Assembly (NCBI GenBank): GCA_903877165.1 | Contig: CAIRCU010000015.1 | Coordinates: forward strand, 1 to 64,000 | Reading direction: 5' to 3' | DNA length: 64,000 bases | Source: Methanobacteriota archaeon | GTDB lineage: Archaea; Thermoplasmatota; E2; DHVEG-1 | Shown: positions 62,876-64,000 of the stretch, piece by piece | Layout: every line of letters starts with the position of its first letter | Position numbering within the stretch: the first letter of the stretch is position 1 | Program-made: the position numbers and the translations under genes | Notes under the pieces: model-generated | Database searches by the model: none | Seen by the model: the letters and a program-made list of their open reading frames with translations, nothing else | What the model was told of the DNA's origin: nothing

Positions 62876-64000
62876 CTACATTCCCCAGAATTTATTTTGC
62901 TTCCTGTTAATCTCGATTATCTTCGTCAGGACGTCTTTTTCATCAGAATTGAGAACATCCAACTCAAGAAGTTTCTTTGCGTCACCTTCGGGGATGACCG
63001 TGAATAAGATATCGTCGCCTTTGAACTGTCGGCCAACTGTCGGGCCGTCAATGGAGATGGCGACCTCATCACCTTGCAGGGCCTCTTCCACCGGTTTATT
63101 CTGGGATTGAATGCCTCGGATGGTGCCGAGGACCTTCCCATCATCTTTCATTAGACGCATATCGACCTTGATGCGCCCAGCCAGTACCCGGATGCCAATA
63201 ATCGCTGGGTTATTCGCACGGAACACGTACTGCGGAAGGAATTTGACCATCCCCGGGTGGATGTAGTCTTCACGACGCTTGCGTTCCATCTCGGTCTTCG
63301 CTCGCTCATACCACTCATCGTAGTTCTCCATAATGGTGTAGATGACGTCTTCATTGAAGACCGTGACAGGACTTGCGACCAATTCTTCTTTCGCTTCCGG
63401 CAGAATCTTGACGTTGAATGCAAAGATGACACGCTCCAATGGATTGGTGAGCGCTGCGGTATCGACGATGTCCCGTTTGGACACATTACCGATGTCCACA
63501 TGGCGTATTTTGATTCCTTTCTGCTCCCGGGCTTCTTTCACTAGCGCCTCAAGGGATCCTATCGTATCCGCCTTGATGAAGATACCTTCCTTGTCAAGCT
63601 GGATGTCGACTCTCGATTGAGCGCGGATTTCGTCAACAATAGCCTGTGGATTACCCACGACAACACGAAGAGGCGCACCAGGAACGACGTTTCCAAGGTT
63701 AGGCGCCGAGATTTTAATCCCAGCTGCGGCTGAGACTTCCTTGACGCTGTCGAACCGCTCCCGGGGATCCCTGATTTCATCAAGAGGCTTCGGTTTCAGC
63801 AGCGCCTTGATCCGGGTCACCAGCGGCTCCCCATGAGTGCCAATGACGATCTCGTCCTCTTTGTGGATCGTTCCCGCATAGATAATCGCATCAATCGTGG
63901 TGCCGAGCCCAACGTCTTCCTTGACTTCAAGGACCGTTCCTTTTCCAGGGCCACTCTCGACCACGAGCCTGCCTTCAAGGAACCGCTGAGCAAGCCCGAC
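62876..64000 (-). CDS. infB: Translation initiation factor aIF5B (partial, 5' end outside)
   Basis: The frame is open to the right edge (375 codons including the stop visible). It contains the post-GTPase part: LEGRLVVESGPGKGTVLEV, KALLKPKPLDEIRD, domain III IFIKADTIGSLEALVKEA, IRHVDIGNVSKRDI and domain IV KFLPQYVFRANNPAIIGIRVLAG. The aIF5B/IF2-type factor joins ribosomal subunits at initiation. The GTP-binding domain lies beyond the window. Confidence 0.96.
   Translation of the reverse strand, partial: VGLAQRFLEGRLVVESGPGKGTVLEVKEDVGLGTTIDAIIYAGTIHKEDEIVIGTHGEPLVTRIKALLKPKPLDEIRDPRERFDSVKEVSAAAGIKISAPNLGNVVPGAPLRVVVGNPQAIVDEIRAQSRVDIQLDKEGIFIKADTIGSLEALVKEAREQKGIKIRHVDIGNVSKRDIVDTAALTNPLERVIFAFNVKILPEAKEELVASPVTVFNEDVIYTIMENYDEWYERAKTEMERKRREDYIHPGMVKFLPQYVFRANNPAIIGIRVLAGRIKVDMRLMKDDGKVLGTIRGIQSQNKPVEEALQGDEVAISIDGPTVGRQFKGDDILFTVIPEGDAKKLLELDVLNSDEKDVLTKIIEINRKQNKFWGM

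Noticed and set aside
1-64000. CRISPR arrays, insertion sequences, integrase attachment sites
   Set aside because: No regularly spaced repeats, no transposase or integrase gene, and no tRNA-end duplication noticed beside tRNA-Pro.

Overview
The window is from an archaeon, almost certainly a euryarchaeote related to Thermoplasmatota. The evidence is RadA, a two-gene RPA set, the L18e-L13-S9-RpoN gene string, a GPN-loop GTPase, aIF5B, TATA-box promoters with GGTGAT/GGAGG ribosome sites, oligo-T gene ends, and surface beta-helix proteins that begin with an LYVGG..GPGNY signature. Three gingipain-like C25 peptidases plus acyl-CoA and propionyl-CoA catabolism suggest a heterotroph that degrades external protein. 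That lifestyle, and any closer assignment (for example to the MBG-D type), is inference.

Layout: 1-3.4 kb is AT-rich and accessory: the tail of a DNA methylase, a probable restriction enzyme, a frameshifted membrane protein, an ArsR-like regulator, an MT-A70 methylase and an HNH nuclease. The GC-richer core starts at radA (3.6 kb). A secreted BNR-repeat protein follows, then a four-gene minus-strand operon of KaiC/RecA-like proteins in which only one keeps a P-loop (6.3-9.0 kb). Next come a TtuA/NcsA thiolase, an FAH-family hydrolase, a C25 peptidase, a CxxC zinc protein, a VOC protein and an OPT transporter (9-16.4 kb). The 16.7-22.6 kb stretch holds two secreted beta-helix proteins, split transketolase and a nitrilase. 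Formate-THF ligase and RPA (22.7-26.7 kb) precede a large secreted FG-GAP-like protein. The block at 30.1-35.3 kb is housekeeping: pyrE-purD-GPN and rpl18e-rpl13-rps9-rpoN.

From 39.9 to 55.1 kb lies a catabolic region: thiolase, 3-hydroxyacyl-CoA dehydrogenase and crotonase; cobA-mcmA1-mcmA2-meaB on the opposite strand; then acyl-CoA dehydrogenase, acyl-CoA ligase, EtfBA and a 4-hydroxybutyryl-CoA-dehydratase-family protein. Together these can activate acids, oxidise acyl-CoAs to acetyl-CoA and pass propionyl-derived methylmalonyl-CoA to succinyl-CoA. The end (55.1-64 kb) carries a C25 peptidase and another secreted protein sharing a C-terminal domain, a tRNA-Pro, a CPBP protease, Ndk and the 3' part of aIF5B.

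Most notable hidden items: a highly structured RNA with its own promoter upstream of a LOG-like gene (37.0-37.24 kb), with a possible alternative pairing around a T8 run; a 22-residue microprotein that is essentially a canonical PCNA-binding PIP box with promoter and ribosome site (33.49-33.60 kb); the KaiC-like operon with degenerate members; a C-terminal domain shared by three secreted proteins; and a 4HBD-family enzyme apparently lacking the usual His iron ligand.
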